Assembly: GCF_001425785.1 (NCBI RefSeq)
Contig: NZ_LMDI01000021.1
Span: 24,606 to 88,605 of the forward strand
Origin: Rhizobacter sp. Root1221
Lineage (GTDB): Bacteria > Pseudomonadota > Gammaproteobacteria > Burkholderiales > Burkholderiaceae_C
Reading direction: 5' to 3'
DNA: 64,000 nt
Part shown: positions 1-9,014 of the stretch, piece by piece
How the letters are laid out: each line of letters opens with the position of its first letter
Position numbering within the stretch: position 1 is the stretch's first letter
The notes under the pieces: model-generated
Database searches by the model: none
What the model was told of the DNA's origin: nothing
The model's input: only the letters and a program-made list of their open reading frames with translations
Program-made: the position numbers and the translations under genes

Positions 1-384
1 CCCGGGCTGCTGGAACTGTCACGCTGGCCTTGGATTCTGTACCCGACCTCCACGGCGTTGCGCAAGGTGTCCGACGACATCTTCAGCAGCACCGGCCTCT
101 CGCTCACCTCGGGCATTGTCGAAACGCCATCGTTCCTCTTTGCGCTGGAACTGATGCAAAGCACCCACATGCTGTCGCTCCAGCCCGCCGCGCTGGTCGA
201 CAAGTATGTGCGGCGCGGGCTCCTCACGCGCATCGCGGCCGAACTCCCCGACCGCATGCCCGACTTCGGCCTGATCACGCTGCAAGGCGAGCCCCCCGGC
301 ACCGGCGCGCAGGCTTTCATCGACGTGATCCGCACCTTGGCCAACCAAGCGGTCGACACGGTTCACGAGGCCACGGGCGCCTGA
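1..384 (+). CDS. LysR-family regulator, C-terminal part (5' truncated by window)
   Basis: The frame is open from the first base and ends at TGA 382-384, giving about 127 residues. The first visible residues (PGLLELSRWPWILYPTSTAL) and the later LTRIAAELPDRMPDFGLITL look like the second half of a LysR effector-binding domain, in which the strand read as PWILYP is common. The helix-turn-helix lies outside the window, so the regulated genes and ligand cannot be inferred. It reads toward the chitinase gene but is separated from it by more than 500 bases. Family assignment is fairly secure; the subfamily is not known. Confidence 0.7.
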   Translation, partial: PGLLELSRWPWILYPTSTALRKVSDDIFSSTGLSLTSGIVETPSFLFALELMQSTHMLSLQPAALVDKYVRRGLLTRIAAELPDRMPDFGLITLQGEPPGTGAQAFIDVIRTLANQAVDTVHEATGA

Positions 385-919
385 CGCGAGTGCCGGGCCA
401 GGCTCGGACGGTCCCCACATTGGTTCCAAAGTGGTTGTGCATAAAGCGCCAACGTCAGCCCACCAGTTCGTTGACACTGCGCGATTTTGCCCGGGTTGAA
501 GCGGAATCCTTACCTGGCGTTACGTCGAAAATCAGGGTTTCCCCGATATGAACACTGAGTTACTGGTATCTACATTCAATACCACTACGGGTTCACTCGA
601 ACGGGCGACCTCCTAGCCGTAGCGGGCCCGCCGTTCACGCCCGCGGACCTCCGCCATTGCGAGGAAACCGCCTTGCTTGCAGACCCGATCGGTGTGATTT
701 CCACCTGCCCCAGCGACGTGCCCCCGGCGCGTGCTGCCCGCGCGAACCGCTGCGTTGCCACGCCGGGTTCCCTCCGCGACCGCGGGGCCCACGGGCCACC
801 CAGCTGACGCGCCGTCGCGCCTTTCCGTCGAGCCCGACAGACTGCGCCTCGCTGCACGGTCGGGCCGCGCGCATCCCGTTTCCTTCCCGCTACCTCGACC
901 CCGAAACCAGGATTTCTCC
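385..919. other. 535-base gene-less stretch upstream of the chitinase
   Basis: No convincing gene is seen. The first 200 bases are less GC-rich than the surroundings and contain an imperfect inverted repeat (561-587). The following 300 bases are very GC-rich and would form a long leader before the chitinase start at 920. Open frames crossing this region have no recognisable protein features and look like GC-rich shadows. Confidence 0.6.
561..587. promoter_or_regulatory. inverted repeat, candidate operator upstream of chitinase
   Basis: TACTGGTAT (561-569) and ATACCACTA (579-587) are reverse complements apart from one position and are separated by 9 bases. The inner arms TGGTAT/ATACCA match exactly. 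This is an AT-richer patch about 335 bases upstream of the chitinase start. The arm sequence is reminiscent of sites for GntR/HutC-type N-acetylglucosamine regulators, which would suit a chitinase; that link is inference. Confidence 0.35.
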
Positions 920-2665
920 ATGACCTCACGACTTCGATGGACGGCACTGGCCGTCGCCCTGATGGGCGGCAGTGCCTTCGCCTATGACTGCACCAACGTG
1001 CCCGACTGGAACGCCGGCGCCGTCTACACGGCCAACATGCTGGCCAAGCAGGGCAACCAGGCCTACCAGGCCAAGTGGTGGACACGGAACAACGCGCCCA
1101 CGACGAACGCCGGCCAGTGGGAGGTGTGGAAGCCGCTCGGCGCCTGCACCACGACCGGCGCCGACACCACGCCACCGAGCGTTCCGGCAGGGCTTGTGGC
1201 CAGCCATGCCACGACCAACCGCATCACGCTCAACTGGACCGCCTCCACCGACACAGGCAGCGGCATCGCCGGCTACGAGGTGGTGCGCAGTGGCACGCTG
1301 ATCGCCTCGCCCACCGGCACCAGCCACACGGACACGGGCCTCGCGGCGAACAGGTCCTACAGCTACCAGGTGCGGGCGAAGGACAAGGCCGGCAACACCT
1401 CGGTGCTGAGCCCCATGCTCGTGACCGGCACGACCACATCGGCCGGCGGCAGCAAGACGCTGCTGGGCTACTTCACCCAATGGGGCATCTATGGCCGCAA
1501 CTACCAGGTCAAGGACATCGACACGAGCGGCTCGGCGGCGCAGCTCACGCACATCAACTACGCCTTCGGCAATGTGCGCGACAACCGCTGCGAGGTGGGT
1601 GTCACGGTGGCGAGCAACCCGGACACCGGCGCCGGTGGCGATGCCTTCGCCGACTACAGCAAGTCGTTCACTGCAGCACAGGCGGTCGACGGCGTGGCCG
1701 ACATCTGGGACCAGCCGCTGCGTGGCAACTGGAACCAGCTGAAGAAGCTCAAGGCCAAGCACCCGAAGCTCAAGGTGCTGATCTCGCTGGGCGGCTGGAC
1801 GTGGTCGCGCGGCTTCTCGAGCGCGGCGCGGCCCGAGAACCGCGTGGCGTTCGTGAAAAGCTGCGTCGATGCGTACATCTTGGGTGACTTGCCTGTCACC
1901 GACTACGCCGGTGGCACGGGGGCTGCGGCCGGGGTGTTCGATGGCATCGACCTCGACTGGGAATACCCCGTGGCTTGCGGCCTCACCTGCGGCGTGCCGG
2001 AGGACAAGGAGAACTTCACCGCACTGCTCGCCGAGTTCCGCAAGCAGCTCGACGCTGCGCGCCCGGGCCTGTTGCTGACCATCGCCACGGGCGCCGGGGT
2101 CGACAAGATCCGGTTGATCGAGCCGGAGAAGTTCCACCCGTACCTCGACTTCATCAACGTGATGACCTACGACTTCCACGGCGGGTGGGAGGCTACGACC
2201 AACTTCCATTCGGCACTGTTCGGCGCCACCGCCGATCCGTCCACCGGTGACGTCAAGTCCTACAACACCCATGCCGCGATGCAAGCCTTCGTCGCCAAGG
2301 GCGTGCCGGCTGCCAAGCTGAACGTCGGCATCGGCTTCTACGGGCGCGGCTGGACGAACGTGCCGAGCGGCAATAGCGGCCTGTACCAGAGTGGCACCGC
2401 CGCGCCAGGCACCTACGAGGCCGGGGTCGAGGACTACAAGGTGCTGAAGGCCCTGGCCGGCTACACGAGCCATGTCGACCACCAGAGCCGCGGGCAGTGG
2501 ATCTACAACGGCACCACCTTCTGGACCTTCGACACGCCAGCGCAGGTCGCAGAGAAGATGCACTACGTGAAGGCCAGGGGCTTCGGCGGCGCCTTCTTCT
2601 GGGAGTTCAGTGGTGACGACGCCCAGGGTTCGCTGGCCAAGGCCATGGGGGCCGGCCTGAGGTAA
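920..2665 (+). CDS. secreted GH18 chitinase with chitin-binding and fibronectin-III domains
   Basis: 581 residues. It hydrolyses beta-1,4-GlcNAc linkages of chitin outside the cell. Order: signal peptide (about 1-22, ending GGSAFA), a CBM5/12-type chitin-binding module rich in Trp/Tyr (about 23-75), a fibronectin type III domain (about 90-172), then the GH18 barrel. The GH18 signature DGIDLDWE lies at residues 341-348, so Glu348 is the expected catalytic acid. MTYDFHGGW and the terminal GGAFFWEFSGDD are also typical. ATG 920 was chosen because it gives a clean signal peptide and has AGGA seven bases upstream (909-912). A strong hairpin follows the stop, suggesting a single-gene transcript. 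Confidence 0.95.
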   Translation: MTSRLRWTALAVALMGGSAFAYDCTNVPDWNAGAVYTANMLAKQGNQAYQAKWWTRNNAPTTNAGQWEVWKPLGACTTTGADTTPPSVPAGLVASHATTNRITLNWTASTDTGSGIAGYEVVRSGTLIASPTGTSHTDTGLAANRSYSYQVRAKDKAGNTSVLSPMLVTGTTTSAGGSKTLLGYFTQWGIYGRNYQVKDIDTSGSAAQLTHINYAFGNVRDNRCEVGVTVASNPDTGAGGDAFADYSKSFTAAQAVDGVADIWDQPLRGNWNQLKKLKAKHPKLKVLISLGGWTWSRGFSSAARPENRVAFVKSCVDAYILGDLPVTDYAGGTGAAAGVFDGIDLDWEYPVACGLTCGVPEDKENFTALLAEFRKQLDAARPGLLLTIATGAGVDKIRLIEPEKFHPYLDFINVMTYDFHGGWEATTNFHSALFGATADPSTGDVKSYNTHAAMQAFVAKGVPAAKLNVGIGFYGRGWTNVPSGNSGLYQSGTAAPGTYEAGVEDYKVLKALAGYTSHVDHQSRGQWIYNGTTFWTFDTPAQVAEKMHYVKARGFGGAFFWEFSGDDAQGSLAKAMGAGLR

Positions 2666-2687
2666 CACGGCCGTTTCAACGGCATGG

Positions 2688-2716
2688 GGGACCGGGGCGC
2701 GCTGCGCCCCGGTCCC
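2688..2716 (+). terminator. strong hairpin after chitinase
   Basis: A perfect 13-bp stem pairs 2688-2700 (GGGACCGGGGCGC) with 2704-2716 around a 3-base loop, followed by ATTCTTG. The downstream T-run is weak, but the stability and position 23 bases after the chitinase stop support a Rho-independent type terminator. Confidence 0.75.
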
Positions 2717-2822
2717 ATTCTTGCGCCGGCCGCTTACGACCGCCACAGCTGCGACAGTCGATTCGACGGCGTCGCTTCGAAGCGTTCGCAGCGGCTGCGT
2801 GTCCGCAGGCGAGGGATATGAG

Positions 2823-3896
2823 ATGGCGAACCAAGTATTCGCAAATGGCATGGAGGTTTCGTGCAAGGCGGCAGCGGGCAAGTCCATCTGCGCTTTCCCG
2901 GACGTGTGCTTTACACCCCCGCTGACTCCTGCAACTCCTCCGGGGGTGCCGATCCCCTACCCGAATACCGGCCTCGCGAGCGACACGATGGATGGATCCA
3001 CCACCGTCAAGATCTCGAAGCGAGAGGTCATGCTCAAGAACAAGAGCTACTTCAAGAAGAGCACGGGCGACGAGGCGGGCAGTGCGCCCAAGAAGGGCCT
3101 GGTCACAGCGAAGAACACAGGCAAGGTGTATTTCAATGCCTGGTCAATGAACGTCCGTGTGGAAGGCGAGAATGTGGTGCGCGCTTTGGACTTGATGACG
3201 CACAACCATGGATCGTTCCCTGGCAACACACCCACCTGGCCCTACATCGATGAGACGTCCATCGCCGCGGAAACCGGGCCGTGCAGCGACGAGATCAAGG
3301 CTGAAAAGGGTGCCTGCGCGGACTGCAATCCTCACGGTGACGGTGATCCATGTGCAAGCAAACCGTGCCAGGCAGCGAGAAAGTGCAGCTTGGCTGCGTT
3401 CGCCCCCCGCAAGACCGATCTGCCCAACACGCAGCGCTGCTGCGACGACACCACCGGCCACCATGTGATTCCGCTCGGTGAATTCTGCCTACCCCGCTCG
3501 CAGAGCGGTGGCCGTCGGGGCCAGGCGCCCCTGAACGACGATGTCAGCGGCTACGACGGCAACCTTGCCCCCACCATCTGCGTTGAAGGTTCCGATCACA
3601 AGCCGGGGCCTGATGGCCAACTCAAGGAGCACGGCCTTGTGGGCAGTGCCTACATTCGCGAGCGGCTCAAGAAGGGCATCAAGAACAAGCAGACCGGCGT
3701 CAAGTATTCGGACCTGCGCGATTGCGGAACTGCCTCGGTGTCGAAGATCTTTGGCCAGTGCTCGGAAGGGTGCACGAAGGCTCAGCTCGACAACTACCAT
3801 GTGACGCAGGCCAAGATTCCGGAATCCGAGCCCGTGTGCTGGGCGAGCCAGCAAAGCGACTACGGCCCCAAGCCGTCCAGTGTCGAATCCGTTTGA
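2823..3896 (+). CDS. DUF4150 (PAAR-like) protein with C-terminal GHH/HNH-type nuclease toxin: putative T6SS effector
   Basis: 357 residues. The N-terminal part, beginning ANQVFANGMEVSCKAAAGKS, matches the DUF4150 PAAR-like family, whose members cap the type VI secretion spike and carry toxins. A cysteine-rich linker (about 155-210) leads to a C-terminal domain with the motif TGHHVIPLGEF (Gly212-His213-His214), then DHKPG (Asp258-His259) and a later EHG (His270). This fits the GHH branch of the HNH/endonuclease VII toxin fold, probably a nuclease. ATG 2823 was chosen because the family begins almost exactly there; an in-frame ATG at 2721 would add unrelated residues. No other T6SS genes are in the window, so it would be an orphan cargo. 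The exact toxin family (Tox-GHH2 or a neighbour) is inferred. Confidence 0.75.
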   Translation: MANQVFANGMEVSCKAAAGKSICAFPDVCFTPPLTPATPPGVPIPYPNTGLASDTMDGSTTVKISKREVMLKNKSYFKKSTGDEAGSAPKKGLVTAKNTGKVYFNAWSMNVRVEGENVVRALDLMTHNHGSFPGNTPTWPYIDETSIAAETGPCSDEIKAEKGACADCNPHGDGDPCASKPCQAARKCSLAAFAPRKTDLPNTQRCCDDTTGHHVIPLGEFCLPRSQSGGRRGQAPLNDDVSGYDGNLAPTICVEGSDHKPGPDGQLKEHGLVGSAYIRERLKKGIKNKQTGVKYSDLRDCGTASVSKIFGQCSEGCTKAQLDNYHVTQAKIPESEPVCWASQQSDYGPKPSSVESV

Positions 3897-3912
3897 GAGC
3901 CACGACAGAGAC

Positions 3913-4830
3913 ATGAACTTTCCCAGCATTCCAGAGGAGGACCGCGTTTTCCTCATCGACGCGGTCGCGACCTCCGACACCAGCCTCGTCACAAGTGCCG
4001 GCTATGCCGCCGCGCCCGATGCAGCGTCGTCGCGCATCTACCTGAACTTCGGCGACTGGTGGGGCGCGCACGAAGTCTCGGACGACTTCATCGTTTCGGT
4101 CGCGTTCCAAGATGGCATGCTGTTTGCCGTTGGCAAGAATGGTCTGGTGAAGTTCGTCGGGCAGCCTGGCCAGGCATTTACTCGTGAATCCGTCAAAGGC
4201 AAATTCCGAGACTTTGTCATCGACGCGTGCGAGGCTAGAGGCCATCTCACCAAGGTGCGCGCCACGCCCTCCGGATTCCTTGCCTGCGGCTGGGGAGGAC
4301 AGTTGTACCGGCTCGGTGCTGATGCCTGGACTTCACTCACGGGAAACAACGATGACTTCAGCGACGTCGATTTCCTGGACATCGATGGCACCGATACCGG
4401 CGAGTTGTATGCCGTGGGCCTCGGGGGAACGGTGCTGCATTTCGACGGCCAGAAGTGGGAAGCCGAGGACATGCCGACGAACCGGCACTTCTACGCCGTT
4501 CGGTGTCTCACCGACGGCAATGTACTGGTGGCCGGGGCTCAAGGGGCGCTTTACATGGGGCGTCACAGCCTGTGGCAGGAGATTCCCGCCGACCTTGACG
4601 GAAACTTCTGGGCCATTGAAGAGTTCCGCGGCGCGGCCTACCTCTCGTACGCAGATCGCCAGCTGTTTCGCCTGGCGTCCGCCAAGCTCGGTGAAGTCAC
4701 GCTTGCATCGACGGATCGCACCAACAGGCTGAGCGCCGGCCCGTCGATGCTGTTGTCTTGTGGATCCAATGTGCTCCTGCGCTTCGACGGCAGCGCATGG
4801 GATCAGATCGATTGCCCTGACATGAAATGA
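3913..4830 (+). CDS. propeller-like protein, candidate immunity partner of the DUF4150 effector
   Basis: 305 residues, no signal peptide, so probably cytoplasmic. It contains recurrent blades of the type FAVGKNGLVKFVG, ACGWGGQLYRLG, YAVGLGGTVLHFDGQKW, VAGAQGALYMG and LLSCGSNVLLRFDGSAWDQI, spaced about 45-50 residues apart. That is the pattern of a short beta-propeller. It lies 16 bases after the toxin stop. A GTG at 3880 would overlap the toxin end by 17 bases and is a plausible alternative start, but ATG 3913 was preferred. Position directly behind a polymorphic toxin suggests an immunity protein that binds the nuclease; similar propeller-like proteins follow such effectors in other proteobacteria. 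No function has been shown. Confidence 0.65.
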   Translation: MNFPSIPEEDRVFLIDAVATSDTSLVTSAGYAAAPDAASSRIYLNFGDWWGAHEVSDDFIVSVAFQDGMLFAVGKNGLVKFVGQPGQAFTRESVKGKFRDFVIDACEARGHLTKVRATPSGFLACGWGGQLYRLGADAWTSLTGNNDDFSDVDFLDIDGTDTGELYAVGLGGTVLHFDGQKWEAEDMPTNRHFYAVRCLTDGNVLVAGAQGALYMGRHSLWQEIPADLDGNFWAIEEFRGAAYLSYADRQLFRLASAKLGEVTLASTDRTNRLSAGPSMLLSCGSNVLLRFDGSAWDQIDCPDMK

Positions 4831-4920
4831 GCCTGGTGGCCGCGGCCATGTCCGAATGGCACGCGCCTTGCGAAGCAAGCGACCGACCGATGGCTTTCAA
4901 CCCGTCCTGGAGATGAATCG

Positions 4921-6891
4921 ATGAGTACACGACTTCGCATGCGGCACGCCGCCAGTGCATTCCTTGTCCTGGCAGTCCTCGGCGCTTGCGGCGGCGGCGG
5001 CGATCCGGCACCGGCGCCAGTCGCGGACACGAGTTGCCAGGCCGGCACGAGCGATGGCTCGGTCGCTGTCGGCTCCGGACTGCCCGGCGACCCGGCCGCA
5101 CCCGAGCCGGCCTCGGGCTACCGCACGGGCTACAAGCCGGTCTATGCCAAGAGCTACATGGTCGTCACCGCGAACCCGCTGGCCAGCAAGGCCGGTTGCG
5201 ACGTGCTGAAGGCGGGCGGCACCGCGGCCGACGCGGCGGTCGCCGTGCAGATGGTGCTGGGCCTCGTCGAGCCGCAATCCAGCGGGCTCGGCGGGGGCGC
5301 CTTCATGCTGTATTACGACGCGGCCTCGAAAACGGTCCAGGCCTACGACGGCCGCGAGACGGCGCCTGCCACCGCGACAGAGAACTACCTGCGCTGGATC
5401 GACGACACCGCCGACCAGACCACACCAGTGCCGAGCGCACGCGCGAGCGGCCGGTCGATCGGGGTGCCCGGCGCCGTGCGCATGCTCGGCCTCGCCCACC
5501 AGGATCACGGCAAGCTGGCATGGAAGGACTTGTTCGCCCCCGGCATCAGGCTCGCGACCGATGGCTTCGCGATCAGCGGCCGCATGGCCGCCGCCATCGC
5601 CGGGTCCCGCAGCAACTTCCTCCGCAACGCCGAAGCCACTGCCACCTACCTGAATGCGGACCTGACGGCCAAGCCCATCGGCACCGTGCTCAAGATCCCG
5701 GCCTACGCGCAGACGCTGACGGCCCTGGCAAACGGGGGTGCCGACGCGTTGTACACGGGTGCGATCGCGCAAGCCATCGTCGACGAGGCGTCGGTCACCG
5801 CCGGCGCCGACGGCAGCGTGATCACGCCGGGCAAGCTCACGCTGGCTGACGTGGCGGCTTACGAGTCGAAGAAGCGCGAAGCGATCTGCACCACCTATCG
5901 GGCGTACTGGGTGTGTGGCATGCCGGCGCCGTCGTCCGGCGGCATGACCGTGGCCTCCACGCTCGGCGTGCTCGAGAACTTCAACCTCGCGCTGTACAAG
6001 CCGACCGCACTCGACCTCGAGGGTGGCCGGCCGCAGGTGCTGGGCGTGCACCTGGTCAGCGAGGCAGAGCGGCTCGCGTACGCGGACCGCGACACGTACA
6101 TCGCGGACACCGACTTCGTTCCGCTGCCGGGCGGTTCGCCCGCCGCGCTGCTGGACAAGACCTACCTGCGGGGCCGCGCCGACCTGATCAGCTTCTCGAC
6201 CAGCATGGGCACCGCGCAGCCCGGCGTGTTCGGCGCCACCGCGATGGGCGTCGACCGCACCCCCGAGAGCGGCACGACGCACATGACCATCGTCGACAAG
6301 GACGGCAACGTGGTGGTGATGACGACGACGGTCGAGAGCAGCTTCGGCTCGTACCACATGACGCAGGGTTTCTTCCTCAACAACCAGCTCACCGACTTCT
6401 CGGCCGCACCGGCCGACGCAACGGGTGCCCCGATCGCGAACCGCGTGCAGGCCGGCAAGCGTCCGCGCAGTTCGATGGCGCCGACCCTGGTGTTCAAGAT
6501 CGCTGCCGACGGCAGCAAGGGCGACTTCGTGATGGGTACCGGGTCGCCGGGCGGCAGCACGATCATCCAGTACGTCGTGAAGACGCTGGTGGGCACCCTG
6601 GACTGGGGGCTCGACGCGCAACAGGCCATCAACCTCGTGGACTTCGGTGCGTCCAACAGCCCGAGCACCTCGATCGGCGGCGAGCATCCCAACGTGGACA
6701 TCACGAACAGCGGCAACAACGATCCGCTGATCACCGGGCTGCGCGCGATGGGCCACACGGTTTCGACCAATGCCCAGTCCAGCGGCATCGGCACCGTCAT
6801 GCGCACCGGGACCGGCAGCTCAGCGACTTGGGTGGGTGGTGCGGATCCGCGCCGGGAAGGGATCGTGCTGGGCGATACGGTCACGCCCTGA
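4921..6891 (+). CDS. ggt: gamma-glutamyltransferase (lipoprotein)
   Basis: 656 residues. It cleaves the gamma-glutamyl bond of glutathione and related compounds and self-processes into two subunits. The N-terminus has a lipoprotein signal with lipobox LGAC (Cys24) followed by a glycine stretch, so it is probably lipid-anchored in the envelope. PQSSGLGGGAFMLYYD and the processing site SGTTHMTIVDKDGN are classic; Thr452 is the expected nucleophile and new N-terminus of the small subunit. Later GTGSPGGSTI matches the conserved substrate-binding loop. The length is slightly above the usual 550-600 because of the lipoprotein leader. The gene stands alone; a bidirectional hairpin follows. Confidence 0.93.
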   Translation: MSTRLRMRHAASAFLVLAVLGACGGGGDPAPAPVADTSCQAGTSDGSVAVGSGLPGDPAAPEPASGYRTGYKPVYAKSYMVVTANPLASKAGCDVLKAGGTAADAAVAVQMVLGLVEPQSSGLGGGAFMLYYDAASKTVQAYDGRETAPATATENYLRWIDDTADQTTPVPSARASGRSIGVPGAVRMLGLAHQDHGKLAWKDLFAPGIRLATDGFAISGRMAAAIAGSRSNFLRNAEATATYLNADLTAKPIGTVLKIPAYAQTLTALANGGADALYTGAIAQAIVDEASVTAGADGSVITPGKLTLADVAAYESKKREAICTTYRAYWVCGMPAPSSGGMTVASTLGVLENFNLALYKPTALDLEGGRPQVLGVHLVSEAERLAYADRDTYIADTDFVPLPGGSPAALLDKTYLRGRADLISFSTSMGTAQPGVFGATAMGVDRTPESGTTHMTIVDKDGNVVVMTTTVESSFGSYHMTQGFFLNNQLTDFSAAPADATGAPIANRVQAGKRPRSSMAPTLVFKIAADGSKGDFVMGTGSPGGSTIIQYVVKTLVGTLDWGLDAQQAINLVDFGASNSPSTSIGGEHPNVDITNSGNNDPLITGLRAMGHTVSTNAQSSGIGTVMRTGTGSSATWVGGADPRREGIVLGDTVTP

Positions 6892-6899
6892 TGGTTCTC

Positions 6900-6930
6900 G
6901 GCAGGGCCGGCGAAGGCCGCCGGCCCTGCC
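6900..6930. terminator. bidirectional hairpin between ggt and the EF-G-like gene
   Basis: Twelve perfect base pairs join 6900-6911 (GGCAGGGCCGGC) and 6919-6930 with a 7-base loop. It sits between two converging genes, so it can terminate both; T-tracts on either side are poor. Confidence 0.7.
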
Positions 6931-6950
6931 GCTTCGTTGAAGCCCGCCCT

Positions 6951-9014
6951 TCAGTCCTCGTCCCTCACCTTGTACTGATTCGCCAGCAGCGCCTGCTGGT
7001 TGGGCGGCACCGGGTCGTAGTGGCTCAGCTGCAGCGTGTAGCGCCCGTCGCCGCCGGTCAGGCCGTTCAGCTGCGTCTGGTACGTCACCAGTTCGGCCAG
7101 CGGGGCCTCGCCGTTGACGACGATGCTGCCGTCGATCAGGGTCTGCGTGCCGCTGATCTGGCCGCGCCGGGACGACAGGTCGCCGGTGATGTCACCCAGG
7201 CTGGACTCCCGCGCGGTGATCTCCACCTTCACGATGGGCTCGAGCACGATGGGGCGGGCGTTCTGCACGGCGTCGATGCAGGCCTTGCGCCCCGCGACCA
7301 CGAAGGCGATTTCCTTGGAGTCGACGCTGTGGTGCTTGCCGTCGACCACGGTCACGCGCAGGTCGTGCACGGGGTAACCCGCCAGCACACCGGCGTCCAG
7401 CGCTTGCCGCACGCCCTTCTCGACCGCGGGGATGAACTGCCCGGGGATGGCCCCACCCTTCACCGCGTCGACGAACTGGAAGCCTTCGCCGCGCTGCAGC
7501 GGTTCCACACGCAGGAACACTTCTCCGAACTGTCCTGCGCCACCGGTCTGCTTCTTGTGGCGGTGGTGGCCTTCGGCCGGCGCGGTGACCGTCTCGCGGT
7601 AGGCGATGCGCGGCGGCTGCGTGACCACGTCGCAGTGGTGCACGTCCTTCATCCGGTCGATCAACGTGCGCAGGTGGAGCTCGCCCAGGCCGTAGACGAT
7701 GGTCTCGTTGGTGGTGGTGACGTGCGCCAGGCGCAGGCAGGGATCCTCGTCGACGAGCTTCTGCAGGATCTCCCACACCCGCTGCTCGTCGCCGCGCCGT
7801 TTGGGTGCTACCGCCAGGCCGTGGACCGGCACCGGAAGCGGCATGGGCGCGAGGTGCAGGTGGTCGTCTTCGGCCGCATCGTGCAACACCGAATCGAAGC
7901 GGATGTCATCGACCTTGGCCACCGCGCACAGGTCGCCCGGCACGGCACGCGGCACCTCCACATGGTCCTTGCCTTGCAGCATGAACAGGTGGCCCACCTT
8001 GAACGGCCTGCGCCCGTCGCCGATGTAGAGCTGGCTGTCGCGGGTGACGGTGCCCTGGTGGATCCGGAACACACCCATCTTGCCCACGTAGGGGTCGTTG
8101 GTGACCTTGAACACGTGGGCGATGACGTGGCGGTCCGGGTCGGGCAGCGCCTGAATGGGCCGCGCGGCGTCGCCTTCTCCCTTGAGGAACTGCGGCGGGT
8201 TGCCCTCGGTGGGGTTCGGCAGCAGGCGCTCGATCACGTCGAGCAGCTCACCCACACCCGCGCCGGTGCGCGACGACACGAAGCAGATGGGCACCAGGTG
8301 CCCCTCTCGCAGCGCCTGCTCGAGCGGCGCATGCAGTTCGCGCGGGTCCACGTCACCGTCGTTCAGGTAGCGGTCCACGAACACGGGGTCCACCTCCACG
8401 ACTTGTTCGACCAGCGCGCGGTGCGCCTGCTCCACCGAGGCGTACTGCGTGGGGCGCGACGGGTCGTCGGTGGTGTTGAAAAAGCAGTCGACCACCGAAG
8501 ACCCGTCGGGCGTGGGCAGGTTCAGCGGCAGGCACTCCTTGCCGAACGCCGCCTGCAACTGAAGCACCAGCGCGCCGGCCTCGGTGTCCTGCCCGTCGAT
8601 CTTGTTGACGACGATCAGGCGGCACAGCCCGCGCTGGCCGGCCCAGTCCATCATCCGCAGGGTCGTCTGCTCGATGCCGGACTGGGCGTTGACCACGATC
8701 GCCGCGGTGTCCACCGCTTCGAGCGCCGACAACGCATGGCCGGTGAAGTCAGGGTACCCCGGGGTGTCGATCAGGTGGATGAACGCCTCGCCATGGGTGA
8801 AGTGCGTGAGCGAAGCCTGCAGCGAGTGCAGCAGGCGCCGCTCCATCGGGTCGTGGTCGGACACGGTGGTGCCGCGTTCCACCGAACCCGGCGTGCCGAT
8901 GGTGCCGGTGCGTGCGAGCAGGGCCTCCACCAGGCTCGTCTTGCCTGACGCCGTCTGGCCCACGAGGGCCAGCGTGCGGATGCGGGCGATGCCCTGATGG
9001 TTGGAACTCGACAT
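6951..9014 (-). CDS. elongation factor G-like GTPase (EF-G paralogue)
   Basis: 687 residues, the normal length for EF-G. The G1 loop GQTASGKTS (19-27), G3 DTPGYPDF and G4 NKIDGQD identify a translational GTPase, followed by domains II-V. It differs from canonical FusA: the N-terminus is degenerate and the G1 loop is atypical. It therefore belongs with the EF-G-like paralogues of proteobacteria whose role (ribosome recycling, stress) is poorly known. It is not near rpsL/rpsG/tuf, as true fusA would be, which supports paralogue status. It is monocistronic and divergent from the pectate lyase gene. Confidence 0.88.
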   Translation of the reverse strand: MSSSNHQGIARIRTLALVGQTASGKTSLVEALLARTGTIGTPGSVERGTTVSDHDPMERRLLHSLQASLTHFTHGEAFIHLIDTPGYPDFTGHALSALEAVDTAAIVVNAQSGIEQTTLRMMDWAGQRGLCRLIVVNKIDGQDTEAGALVLQLQAAFGKECLPLNLPTPDGSSVVDCFFNTTDDPSRPTQYASVEQAHRALVEQVVEVDPVFVDRYLNDGDVDPRELHAPLEQALREGHLVPICFVSSRTGAGVGELLDVIERLLPNPTEGNPPQFLKGEGDAARPIQALPDPDRHVIAHVFKVTNDPYVGKMGVFRIHQGTVTRDSQLYIGDGRRPFKVGHLFMLQGKDHVEVPRAVPGDLCAVAKVDDIRFDSVLHDAAEDDHLHLAPMPLPVPVHGLAVAPKRRGDEQRVWEILQKLVDEDPCLRLAHVTTTNETIVYGLGELHLRTLIDRMKDVHHCDVVTQPPRIAYRETVTAPAEGHHRHKKQTGGAGQFGEVFLRVEPLQRGEGFQFVDAVKGGAIPGQFIPAVEKGVRQALDAGVLAGYPVHDLRVTVVDGKHHSVDSKEIAFVVAGRKACIDAVQNARPIVLEPIVKVEITARESSLGDITGDLSSRRGQISGTQTLIDGSIVVNGEAPLAELVTYQTQLNGLTGGDGRYTLQLSHYDPVPPNQQALLANQYKVRDED

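Noticed and set aside
2721..2822. Longer N-terminus for the DUF4150 protein from ATG 2721
   Set aside because: It would start just after the hairpin's 3' side and adds residues unlike the family, which begins at ATG 2823.
926..2887. Long antisense frame over the chitinase
   Set aside because: Low-complexity composition and no motifs; the sense gene has a complete GH18 domain.
5913..8948. 1011-codon frame crossing the ggt end and EF-G-like gene
   Set aside because: It runs in a shadow frame of ggt and antisense to the EF-G-like gene, whose motifs are complete.
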